From CAWDVR01 sp044869805 (GTDB lineage Bacteria; Acidobacteriota; Thermoanaerobaculia; Multivoradales; SZUA-115), in assembly GCA_044869805.1 (NCBI GenBank), contig JBIOXV010000005.1, positions 62,001-126,000 of the forward strand: a stretch of 64,000 nucleotides of DNA. The letters run 5' to 3'. The first letter of the stretch is position 1; each line of letters starts with the position of its first letter. The notes below the pieces were generated by a model that was not told the DNA's origin, did not search any database, and saw nothing but the letters and a program-made list of their open reading frames with translations. Shown here piece by piece: positions 9,382 through 16,503 of the stretch. Position numbers and translations under genes: made by a program.

Positions 9382-9387
9382 TAGAAT
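9382..9387 (+). promoter_or_regulatory. -10 element of a likely leaderless start for the second TPR gene
   Basis: TAGAAT lies six bases upstream of the ATG at 9394, with only a C6 run between. No Shine-Dalgarno is present, so transcription probably begins at or next to the start codon. No convincing -35 was identified. Confidence 0.45.
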
Positions 9388-9393
9388 CCCCCC

Positions 9394-11019
9394 ATGAGCC
9401 GACTCCCCGTCCACCTCTTCCTGGCGCTCGCAACCCTCGCCTCGCTGCCGCCCGCGGCGGCGCAGGCACCTGCCCCCGCTCCCTCGGCCTCGCAACCGAC
9501 CACGATCTTCGACCGCGCCGTGCGCGAGATGGAAGAGGGCCGCCCGCAAGCGGCGATCGCGCTGCTCGAGCCGCTGCGCCGCGACCCCAAGGCCCCGGGG
9601 CCGGCCCTCGCGCTGCTCGGCATCCTCTACCTCGAAACCGGCGACCCGGCGCTGGCGCTCGCCGTGCTCGAGCCGCTCGCCGCGGCCGAGAAGCCCGACC
9701 CGGCAGTGCTCTTCCACACCGCCCGCGCCGCGGCGGCTGCCGGCCAGCAGGACAAGGTCGAGCCGCTGCTCGAGCGCTCGGTGGCGATCTCGCCGCAGTC
9801 GCCGGCGGCGCGGGAGCTGGGGCTGCTGCGGCTACGCCAGGGCCGGCTCGGCGACGCGCTCGCCCATCTCGGACCCTGGACCGAGTCGCAGCCGAACGAC
9901 GTCGAGGCACGACTTGCCGCGGCGCAGGCTGCGGTGCGCATCGGCAACGCCCAAGCGGCTTCGGCGCTGATCGCGGGCCTGCCCCCGGAGGCCCCGGCCG
10001 CTCGCTTGCTCAGGGGCGAGCTCGCCCTGGCACAGGGCGACGCGGCGGCGGCGCTCGAAGCCGTGAAGCCGCTACTCGAGAAGGACGAGGGCGGCCTGTC
10101 GAGCGACGCGCGGGGCATCGCGGCCGAAGCCCATCTGCAGCAGAATGACCCTGCCGCGGCGGCGCGGGTGCTCGCCGGCAAGGTGGGTCAAGACCCGCAG
10201 CTCTCGCTGCTCTCGGCTCGCGCGCTCCGCCTGACCGGAAAGCTCGGCGAGTCGGCGGCGGTGCTCAAGCCGTTCGCCGAGGAGGTGCTCGCCGCCCCCA
10301 ACCCGCACCGTGTCTCGCCCTTCGCCAGCGCCATCCTGCTCGACTACGGCCGCGTCATGGTGGCCTCCGGCCGCTCCCGCGAAGGGGCGGCCGCGCTCGA
10401 GCGCGCCGTGGCCTTGAACCCCGCGAGCCTTCAGGCCTGGCAGACCCTGGCCGAAGCCCAGACCAGCCTCGGCGAGACCCAGAAAGCCAACGCCGCCAAA
10501 GAGCGGGCGGCGCAGCTCATCGCGGCGCAGGAGCAGGCGCTCGCCGCCTCGCAGGCCGCGAGCCCGGGCGGCGCCGACCTGGCGCCGGTGATGGAGGCGC
10601 TCGCCACCGGCGAGCCCGACAAGGCGCTCGATCTTGCCCGCCAGCAGGCGCTGCGCGTGCCCGGCGACCCACGCCCGCGGATGATCGCGGTGCGCATCCT
10701 GGTGTCGTTCAACCGCCTCGACGAGGCGCTGCAGACCACCGAGGCGCTGGTGGCCCAGTTCCCCGGCAACGCCGACGCGGTCTACCAGCGCGGCGCGCTG
10801 CGCATGAACCGTGGCGACAGCTCCGGCGCCGAGCAGGATCTGCGCAAGGCGATCTCCCTCTCGCCCGATCACCCGGCGGCGATGAACGACCTCGCCGTGC
10901 TGCTGATGACCAGGAGACAGTTCCCCGAAGCGAAGAAGCTGCTCGAGCGGGTCCTCGAGCTCAACCCGCAGGACGCGCTGGCCGCCCAGAACCTGAAGCG
11001 CCTGGAAGAGAGCTCGTAG
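9394..11019 (+). CDS. Exported TPR protein downstream of CRTAC1
   Basis: TPR-repeat protein of 541 aa with a signal peptide ending near AAAQA (residues 1-24). It is paralogous to the TPR protein at 5947: both open with a DRAVREMEEGRPQAAIALL-type repeat, share ALLGILYLETGDPALAL, and end with AMNDLAVLL and a final LELNPQDALAAQNL repeat. A middle Ala-rich stretch (about residues 355-410) separates two TPR blocks. There is no Shine-Dalgarno; a -10-like TAGAAT 6 bp upstream suggests a leaderless mRNA. The small gene at 11032 follows after 12 bp, with its ribosome-binding site overlapping this stop codon. An interaction with the CRTAC1 product is plausible but unproven. Confidence 0.86.
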   Translation: MSRLPVHLFLALATLASLPPAAAQAPAPAPSASQPTTIFDRAVREMEEGRPQAAIALLEPLRRDPKAPGPALALLGILYLETGDPALALAVLEPLAAAEKPDPAVLFHTARAAAAAGQQDKVEPLLERSVAISPQSPAARELGLLRLRQGRLGDALAHLGPWTESQPNDVEARLAAAQAAVRIGNAQAASALIAGLPPEAPAARLLRGELALAQGDAAAALEAVKPLLEKDEGGLSSDARGIAAEAHLQQNDPAAAARVLAGKVGQDPQLSLLSARALRLTGKLGESAAVLKPFAEEVLAAPNPHRVSPFASAILLDYGRVMVASGRSREGAAALERAVALNPASLQAWQTLAEAQTSLGETQKANAAKERAAQLIAAQEQALAASQAASPGGADLAPVMEALATGEPDKALDLARQQALRVPGDPRPRMIAVRILVSFNRLDEALQTTEALVAQFPGNADAVYQRGALRMNRGDSSGAEQDLRKAISLSPDHPAAMNDLAVLLMTRRQFPEAKKLLERVLELNPQDALAAQNLKRLEESS

Positions 11020-11031
11020 GAGAAGCTGCGC

Positions 11032-11307
11032 ATGACGACCATCCGTAACACTGGCCGCAAACCGGTCCGCGTACCGCTGCCGCTGGGCAAGTCCCTCTTT
11101 CTCGGCCCCGGCAAGAGCGGGCAGATCACCGATCACGCCGTCGACCATCCGGGAGTGCAGAAGCTGCTCGCGGCGGGTGAGATCGAGGTCTCCACCGAGG
11201 CCCAGCACGGGCAGCGGCCCGAGGGCACCGGCGGCGGTGGCCACCCGGCCACCCACGGGCACGTGCCCACCACGCAGGCACCGCGCCGCGGCGATCGTGG
11301 CGGCTGA
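11032..11307 (+). CDS. Small protein of unknown function
   Basis: 91-aa protein with a strong Shine-Dalgarno (AGGAG) overlapping the stop of the TPR gene. Residues 1-55 look like a compact beta-rich module (VRVPLPLGKSLFLGPGKSG, then KLLAAGEIEV). The rest is a polar Gly/His/Pro-rich tail with no predicted structure. There is no signal peptide or membrane segment, so it is probably cytoplasmic. I do not recognise a named family. The phrase pattern of a short strand, GPGKSGQI and a helix ending in AGEIEV suggests a small conserved domain, possibly phage-derived, but this is a guess. Confidence 0.6.
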   Translation: MTTIRNTGRKPVRVPLPLGKSLFLGPGKSGQITDHAVDHPGVQKLLAAGEIEVSTEAQHGQRPEGTGGGGHPATHGHVPTTQAPRRGDRGG

Positions 11308-11371
11308 GGCGGAAGCCGAGCCCGCACCCACGGCCGGGCACTAGACTAGGGCGCACTCCTTCGGAGGTGCC

Positions 11372-12121
11372 ATGCTCGGGGCCGCCTTTGTCTACCTCGG
11401 CCTCACCCTGCTCTTCGTCGGCGGCGTGTCGATCTTGAAGCCGCTGCGCTTGCTGGCCATCCGCAGCCGGCTCCACGGCGCTCTCGTCGCAACCTCGGGG
11501 CTCGCCGCCCTGCTGGTGGGCATCGTCCTGCCCGCGCCCGCGATCCGGGTGAGCGAGCCGCGCCATAGGCTGGACGAGATCATCCCCGAGTACCAGTTCT
11601 CGGAGCACCACTCGCTGGTGGTCCAGGCGCCGCCGTCTCGCGTCGCAGCCGCCACCCGGGAAGTCACCGCTCGCGAGATCCGCCTTTTCCGCTTCTTGAC
11701 CTGGCTGCGGGCCCCACGCCTCGGCGAGAGAAGAGAGTCGATCCTCAATCCGTCGCCCGATCGACCGATCCTAGAAGTCGCCCTCTCCTCGGGCTTCGTG
11801 CCGCTCGCCGAGGTGGAGGATCGTGAGATCGTCTTCGGGACCCTGGTGATCGCTCCCCCCGGCTTCCGGCGGGACAGCATCGCCACCACCGGGGACTTCG
11901 CCATACTCCGCGATCCCGGCTACGCCAAGGCGGTGATGAACTTCCACTACGCCGCTCGTGGCGACGGCTCGACCCTGCTCGAGACCGAGACCCGCGTCTT
12001 CGCCACCTCGGCCGACGCCCGCCGCCGCTTCGCCCCGTACTGGCGGCTCATCTACCCCGGCAGCTCGCTGATCCGCCGGATGTGGCTTGAGGCGATCCGC
12101 AAGCGGGCAGTGATCGGCTGA
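11372..12121 (+). CDS. Membrane-anchored protein of unknown function
   Basis: 249-aa protein with two hydrophobic segments (residues about 1-22 and 34-56), followed by a soluble alpha/beta domain. The soluble part has HSLVVQAPPSRVAAATREVT, a charged FLTWLRAPRLGERR segment and a beta-rich region ending with YWRLIYPGSSLIRRMW. This layout, with an N-terminal strand, APP, a helix and late strands, resembles SRPBCC/START-like folds; that is inferred from shape only. A Shine-Dalgarno (GGAGG) sits 7 bases before the ATG. Genes on both sides are unrelated, so no pathway can be assigned. Confidence 0.7.
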   Translation: MLGAAFVYLGLTLLFVGGVSILKPLRLLAIRSRLHGALVATSGLAALLVGIVLPAPAIRVSEPRHRLDEIIPEYQFSEHHSLVVQAPPSRVAAATREVTAREIRLFRFLTWLRAPRLGERRESILNPSPDRPILEVALSSGFVPLAEVEDREIVFGTLVIAPPGFRRDSIATTGDFAILRDPGYAKAVMNFHYAARGDGSTLLETETRVFATSADARRRFAPYWRLIYPGSSLIRRMWLEAIRKRAVIG

Positions 12122-12283
12122 TCCTCGGGCTGCAAGGGACTGGCGACTCCATCCATCTTTTTCTAACAGGCCATGGACCTGGTCATATACCGGCAACTCT
12201 CCTGTCGGAAGGCTCTGATTGATGTCCGTCTAAGGGACTTGGATTGAGTCGAGCACTGGCCCGACGGACCAAAGGAGAGCCGG

Positions 12284-12964
12284 ATGAGAACCGAACGAAG
12301 AGTCTCGGCGGCGGGTGTCGCGCTAACGCTGATCCTCTCGATGCTGGCAGCCTCTGAGGTTGGCGCAGAGGTCACGCTGACCCCGCGACAGGACGAAATC
12401 AAAGACAGCGAAGACAGCGCGCAGGACGCCGCTTCCCCCGAGGAACTCGCCCAAAAGGAGGCCGCTCTGAACAGCTTCCTCGGCTTCGACTGGAGCGCTG
12501 GGATCGCGGTCACTGGCGACTTCACCAGCGAGCGCCGGATCGACGACGCTGAGCTGGTGAATGGCGTAGTGCGGGTCAAGGACGAGTCTCGATATCTGCC
12601 CCGCATCATGCTCGAAGCACACTACCTCTTCCGCTCCTGGGGAGATCAAAAGATCGACCGAGCCCTGCGAGCCGACGGCAAGACGTACTTCGTCACCAAG
12701 GGGCATGGGCCCTTCGTAGCGATTCAGTCGAGCGACAAGCAGGCCCTCGATTCTTTCGCCGCGGGCTACCTCTTCGGCTGGCGTCCAGACTCTACCAAGG
12801 AATGGTCATTCGTCATGGGGGCCGGAGCGGTTCTCGATCCCAACGTTCAGATCCTCGGTGACGGGATCCAGGCCAACCAGGCGCTCCCCGAAGGAGAGAC
12901 GGCGATCCGGTACAAGAAAGTGGACCGCTGGGGCTGGATGCTGATGTTCTCGTTCAAGCTCTGA
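12284..12964 (+). CDS. Exported protein of unknown function, possible outer-membrane barrel
   Basis: 226-aa protein with a signal peptide (residues about 1-28, ending SEVGAE) and a good Shine-Dalgarno (AAAGGAG). After a charged linker the sequence alternates polar and hydrophobic residues in strand-like blocks (FDWSAGIAVTGDF, LPRIMLEAHYLFRSW, SFAAGYLFGWRP, WSFVMGAGAVLDPN). It finishes with aromatic-terminated strands (WGWMLMFSFKL), which fits an outer-membrane beta-barrel or lipocalin-like fold. Base composition in and before the gene is visibly less GC-rich than in neighbouring genes, and it lies next to a toxin-antitoxin pair, so recent acquisition is possible. No named family recognised. 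Confidence 0.7.
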   Translation: MRTERRVSAAGVALTLILSMLAASEVGAEVTLTPRQDEIKDSEDSAQDAASPEELAQKEAALNSFLGFDWSAGIAVTGDFTSERRIDDAELVNGVVRVKDESRYLPRIMLEAHYLFRSWGDQKIDRALRADGKTYFVTKGHGPFVAIQSSDKQALDSFAAGYLFGWRPDSTKEWSFVMGAGAVLDPNVQILGDGIQANQALPEGETAIRYKKVDRWGWMLMFSFKL

Positions 12965-12993
12965 GGCCGGGCGCCATCTGCTGCCGTCGGCCC

Positions 12994-13022
12994 TTGCCTC
13001 CTTACGAGCGGGGCGATACTCT
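12994..13022 (+). promoter_or_regulatory. Sigma-70-type promoter of the AbrB/VapC pair
   Basis: TTGCCT (12994-12999) and TACTCT (13017-13022) are separated by 17 bp. They lie just upstream of the Shine-Dalgarno AAGGAGG and the antitoxin ATG at 13043, leaving a leader of about 14 nt. As in other such modules, the antitoxin would be expected to bind here. Confidence 0.5.
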
Positions 13023-13042
13023 CTCCGCCGTAAGGAGGAATC

Positions 13043-13339
13043 ATGGCGGTCAGCACTCTCACCTCCAAAGGTCAGCTCACCGTCCCACGAGAGGTCCGGG
13101 AACGGCTTGGGGTTTCGCAAGGCGACCGGATCACTTTCCGCTTCGACGAGCATGGACGGCTGTTCCTGGAGCCGGAGAAGACCAGCGAGGGCCCGAGGAT
13201 CTCTGGTCTGCTCCGACATCTGGCTCCCAGTCGCGCCGTGACCGTCGAGGAGATGGACGAGGGCATCGCCGAGTACGTGTCTCTCAAGGCCGAGGCGATT
13301 CGCACGAAGGGACGCTTCGATCCCGAGACGGACGTTTGA
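13043..13339 (+). CDS. vapB: AbrB/SpoVT-type antitoxin (VapB-like)
   Basis: 98-aa protein with an N-terminal swapped-hairpin AbrB DNA-binding domain: TLTSKGQLTVPREVRERLG, then GDRITFRFDEHGRLFLEP within residues 1-50. The C-terminal half is acidic and helical (VEEMDEGIAEYVSLKAEA) and would wrap around the toxin. It is read with a strong Shine-Dalgarno, and its TGA overlaps the ATG of the PIN-domain gene, the usual antitoxin-first arrangement. It neutralises the adjacent VapC and probably autorepresses the operon. Confidence 0.88.
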   Translation: MAVSTLTSKGQLTVPREVRERLGVSQGDRITFRFDEHGRLFLEPEKTSEGPRISGLLRHLAPSRAVTVEEMDEGIAEYVSLKAEAIRTKGRFDPETDV

Positions 13340-13737
13340 TGATCGCCGTCGACACCAACGTCCTGCTGCGCCTTCTGATCCATGACGACGCCCGCCAGAA
13401 GGAGACTGTCGATCGCTTGCTGCAAGCTGCGCGGGAGCAGGGTGAGGTTTGCTTGGTGAGCAACCCGGTCCTCTGCGAGATCGAATGGGTCTTGACGAGG
13501 ACCTATCGCGCAAAGCGCAGGGACTGCGCGGTCGCGTTCCAAGGGTTGCTCGAAGATCCCTTCTTCGTCTTCGAGGATCGCAGTGCCGTCGGCCGGGCGC
13601 TGGTCCTCTTTCAAGAAGGCAGAGCCAGCTTTGCGGACTACCTGATCGGCGAGATCGGACAGACACAGGAAGCGCGGACGACTCTTACGTTCGATCGCGA
13701 CCTGGCTGGTCATCCGGGGTTCACGGTACTCGGTTGA
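13339..13737 (+). CDS. vapC: PIN-domain ribonuclease toxin, VapC family
   Basis: 132-aa PIN-domain RNase. The ATG at 13339 shares one base with the antitoxin stop (TGATG), indicating translational coupling. The conserved first acidic residue is Asp5 in AVDTNVLLRLL, a Glu follows in CEIEWVL, and the later acidic cluster is in SFADYLIGEIG. The C-terminal TLTFDRDLAGHPGF holds the final Asp typical of VapC. It is expected to cleave a specific RNA when released from its antitoxin. It is one of three PIN toxin genes in this window; their antitoxins and sequences differ, so they are not recent duplicates. Confidence 0.9.
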   Translation: MIAVDTNVLLRLLIHDDARQKETVDRLLQAAREQGEVCLVSNPVLCEIEWVLTRTYRAKRRDCAVAFQGLLEDPFFVFEDRSAVGRALVLFQEGRASFADYLIGEIGQTQEARTTLTFDRDLAGHPGFTVLG

Positions 13738-13790
13738 CCGCTGCGCCATCTCTCAACCCTCACCCAAACTCCGATGCCCAGGAGACTTCC

Positions 13791-15533
13791 ATGCCTCGAG
13801 CCCCTCGGCCCCCCGCTTTACTGTTCCTCGCTCTGCTCCTCGGCACGGTGATGCCAGCCGGCGCTGAAGGGCCAGCGGACCTCCGCTTCAGCGTCACCTA
13901 CGACGCCGCGCTCTCCTCGGCGCCGCTCGACGGGCGGCTGCTGTTGCTGATCGCGAAGCAAGCCGAGCCCGAGCCGCGGCTGCAAGTGGCGGCGGGAGTG
14001 CGCGCGATCGAGGTGCTGGGGATCGACGTCGACGGCTGGAAGGCGGGCGAAGCCGCGGTGATCGACGGAGGCGTGTTCGGCTACCCCGTGGCGAGCCTCG
14101 CGGACCTGCCGGCCGGGGACTACTCCGTGCAGGCGGTGCTCCACCGCTACGAGACCTTCCGCCGCGCCGACGGCCACGCGGTGAAGCTGCCCATGGACCG
14201 CGGCGAGGGCCAGCACTGGAACCTGGCACCGGGCAACCTGCTTTCGCAGCCGATGCCCGTCAAGCTCGACCCGGCGAAGGGCGGCAACGTCGCCGTGAAG
14301 CTCTCCTCCGCGATCCCGCCGATCGAGCCGCCTAAGGACACCAAGTATGTCCGCCACCTGAAGATCCAGAGCAAGCTGCTCTCCGACTTCTGGGGCCGGC
14401 CCATGCACCTGGGCGCGCACGTGCTGGTGCCGGAGGGCTTCGACGATCACCCGGAGGCGCGCTACCCGCTGATCGTCTTCCACGGCCACTTCCCGGAGGA
14501 CTTCGGCGGCTTCCGCGAGGAGCCGCCCGACCCCAACCTGGAGCCGGACTACAGTGAGCGCTTCGGAATCCACGGCTACAACCGCATCCAGCAGCAGGAG
14601 GCTCATGCCTTCTTCAAGCAGTGGACAAGCCCCGGCTTTCCGCGTCTGCTGATCGTCGAGATCCAGCACGCCAACCCCTACTACGACGACTCTTACGCCG
14701 TGAACTCGGCCAACCTCGGGCCCTACGGTGACGCCATCAACCACGAGCTGATCCCGGAGATCGAGCGCCGCTTCCGGGGCCTCGGCGAGGGCTGGGCGCG
14801 CTTCACCTACGGCGGCTCGACCGGCGGCTGGGAGGCGCTGGCGACGCAGGTCTTCTACCCCGAGATGTACAACGGCTGCTTCGCCGCCTGCCCCGACCCG
14901 ATCGATTTCCGCGCCTATACGCAGGTCAACGTCTACGAGGACGACAACGCCTACTACCGCCGCGGCCCCTTCGCCACCGTCAAGCGCCCCGGCCACCGCA
15001 ACTACCTGGGCCAGGTGGACGTCACGCTCGAGGACTACAACCACCTGGAGCTGGTGCTGGGCGAGAAGAGCCGCTCCGGCGACCAGTTCGACATCTGGGA
15101 GGCGGTGTACTCGCCGGTCGGGCCGGACGGCTACCCGAAACGCATCTGGGACAAGCGCACCGGCGTGATCGACAAGGAGGTCGCGGCCCACTGGCGCGAG
15201 CACTACGACCTGCGCCACATCCTGGAACGCGACTGGGCCAAGCTGGGGCCGAAGCTCACGGGCAAGATCCACGTCTACTGCGGCGACATGGACAACTACT
15301 ACCTCAACAACGCCGTCTACCTGATGGAGGACTTCCTGGAGAAAACCACCGAGCCGTACTACGGCGGCGAGGTGGACTACGGCGACCGCGCCGAGCACTG
15401 CTGGAACGGCGATCACGCGAACCCCAACTACCTCTCCCGGCTGCGCTACAACACCCTGTACGTGCCGAAGATCCTGAAGCGCATCGAACAGAGCGCGCCG
15501 GCGGGCGCGGACCTCAAGAGCTGGAGGTACTGA
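13791..15533 (+). CDS. Secreted esterase-like alpha/beta hydrolase
   Basis: 580-aa exported hydrolase. I start at the ATG at 13791, which has an AGGAG ribosome-binding site and opens a signal peptide ending in MPAGAEG; the frame itself is open further upstream. An N-terminal beta domain (about residues 25-165) precedes an esterase-type alpha/beta hydrolase domain with LIVFHGHFPEDFGGF. The nucleophile elbow is GGSTGGWEA, and a likely late His is in EHCWNGDH. Aromatic and acidic residues are abundant, as in secreted putative esterases. The substrate cannot be predicted. A strong hairpin terminator follows directly after the stop. Confidence 0.82.
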   Translation: MPRAPRPPALLFLALLLGTVMPAGAEGPADLRFSVTYDAALSSAPLDGRLLLLIAKQAEPEPRLQVAAGVRAIEVLGIDVDGWKAGEAAVIDGGVFGYPVASLADLPAGDYSVQAVLHRYETFRRADGHAVKLPMDRGEGQHWNLAPGNLLSQPMPVKLDPAKGGNVAVKLSSAIPPIEPPKDTKYVRHLKIQSKLLSDFWGRPMHLGAHVLVPEGFDDHPEARYPLIVFHGHFPEDFGGFREEPPDPNLEPDYSERFGIHGYNRIQQQEAHAFFKQWTSPGFPRLLIVEIQHANPYYDDSYAVNSANLGPYGDAINHELIPEIERRFRGLGEGWARFTYGGSTGGWEALATQVFYPEMYNGCFAACPDPIDFRAYTQVNVYEDDNAYYRRGPFATVKRPGHRNYLGQVDVTLEDYNHLELVLGEKSRSGDQFDIWEAVYSPVGPDGYPKRIWDKRTGVIDKEVAAHWREHYDLRHILERDWAKLGPKLTGKIHVYCGDMDNYYLNNAVYLMEDFLEKTTEPYYGGEVDYGDRAEHCWNGDHANPNYLSRLRYNTLYVPKILKRIEQSAPAGADLKSWRY

Positions 15534-15562
15534 AAGACGGCCGGCACAGGTCCGGCCGTCTT
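15534..15562 (+). terminator. Strong hairpin terminator after the esterase gene
   Basis: Perfect 11-bp stem AAGACGGCCGG / CCGGCCGTCTT around a 7-nt loop, starting right after the TGA. There is little T enrichment after the stem, but its position and strength fit a terminator. Confidence 0.7.
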
Positions 15563-15637
15563 CCTCCGACGAGGGCAAGCGCAAAGCAGCCAGTCGGATC
15601 GAAGGGTCACGCCGTGAAATACCCTTGACAGCAGCAG

Positions 15638-16372
15638 CTAGAGAGCCAACACTGCCGCCGACAGATCCACCACCCACGCTCCCGGCACGCGGGCCTCGAC
15701 CACCAGGCGCGCGAGGTTGAGCCATCGCGGGCAGCGGTCGAGGATGGCGCTGTCGGCGGTAGCGACGACCGCCGGCGAGGCGGCGAGCTCGCGGTCCGGG
15801 CTCACCGCCAGCTCCACCTGCCACGGCCAGCCGCGGGCCTCGGCCGTGGCCTCGATCAGCGCCTTGAGGCGCCCGCTGTTCGAGATCGGCCGGTCGAGCA
15901 GCCAGGAGACGCCGGCGGGGCCCAGCCCGGCGAGATAGCCGCCGATCTCCTCGAGGCCGGGCAGGGTCTGGCTCACGCGGCGGTAGTGGCCCGAGATCGA
16001 GGCCATGTCGCGCATCGTGCCGTCGCGGCCCAGCAGCACCACGCCGCCGCCGAGCGCCACCTCCACGGTGACCAGCAGGTTGTAGCCGTCGACGGCGAGC
16101 TCCTGGCCGGCCAGGGCCTCGGGTCCGACCCGCCGCTGCTCGCGCCGGGCACGATCCTCGTCGCTCGCCGCCACGCGTTGCAGGGCGATGCGCTGGCGGG
16201 CCCGCAGCGCGTGGCGGTCACCGACCAGGGTGAGGGCCGCCGCCTTCGAGTAACCGCGCGATAGCAGCCAGCACAGCTCCTCGGCCGCCGCGCGCAAGGT
16301 GGGGAGATGCTGCGGCGCAAACTCCTCGGCGTCCTTGGGGTGGGCGCCGCGGTTGGTGCGGCGGTCGGGCAT
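15638..16372 (-). CDS. DUF434 domain-containing protein
   Basis: 244-aa cytoplasmic protein of the DUF434 type. The N-terminal half is helical (LPTLRAAAEELCWLLSRGYS, LVGDRHALRARQRIAL). The C-terminal half has the conserved ELAVDGYNLLVTVE, FLGRDG-like LLGRDGTMRDM, a WLLDRPISNSGRLK segment and VVATADSAILDRC, with several Asp/Asn residues suggesting a nuclease- or PIN-like fold. Function is unknown for the family. It is divergent from the SpoIIE phosphatase gene, with 131 bp between their starts. No signal peptide or membrane segment. Confidence 0.82.
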   Translation of the reverse strand: MPDRRTNRGAHPKDAEEFAPQHLPTLRAAAEELCWLLSRGYSKAAALTLVGDRHALRARQRIALQRVAASDEDRARREQRRVGPEALAGQELAVDGYNLLVTVEVALGGGVVLLGRDGTMRDMASISGHYRRVSQTLPGLEEIGGYLAGLGPAGVSWLLDRPISNSGRLKALIEATAEARGWPWQVELAVSPDRELAASPAVVATADSAILDRCPRWLNLARLVVEARVPGAWVVDLSAAVLAL

Positions 16373-16503
16373 GGAGCCATCATCCCATGCCGCTCAGGGC
16401 GGCCTCGCCCAACTCTCCCCGTTGCAACCCGCACCCGGTTTCGCCGTATCCTCAAGGCCATGGGAGCCGCCTCGCGCGGCGTCCGCCGCCCCTTGCCCCG
16501 ACC

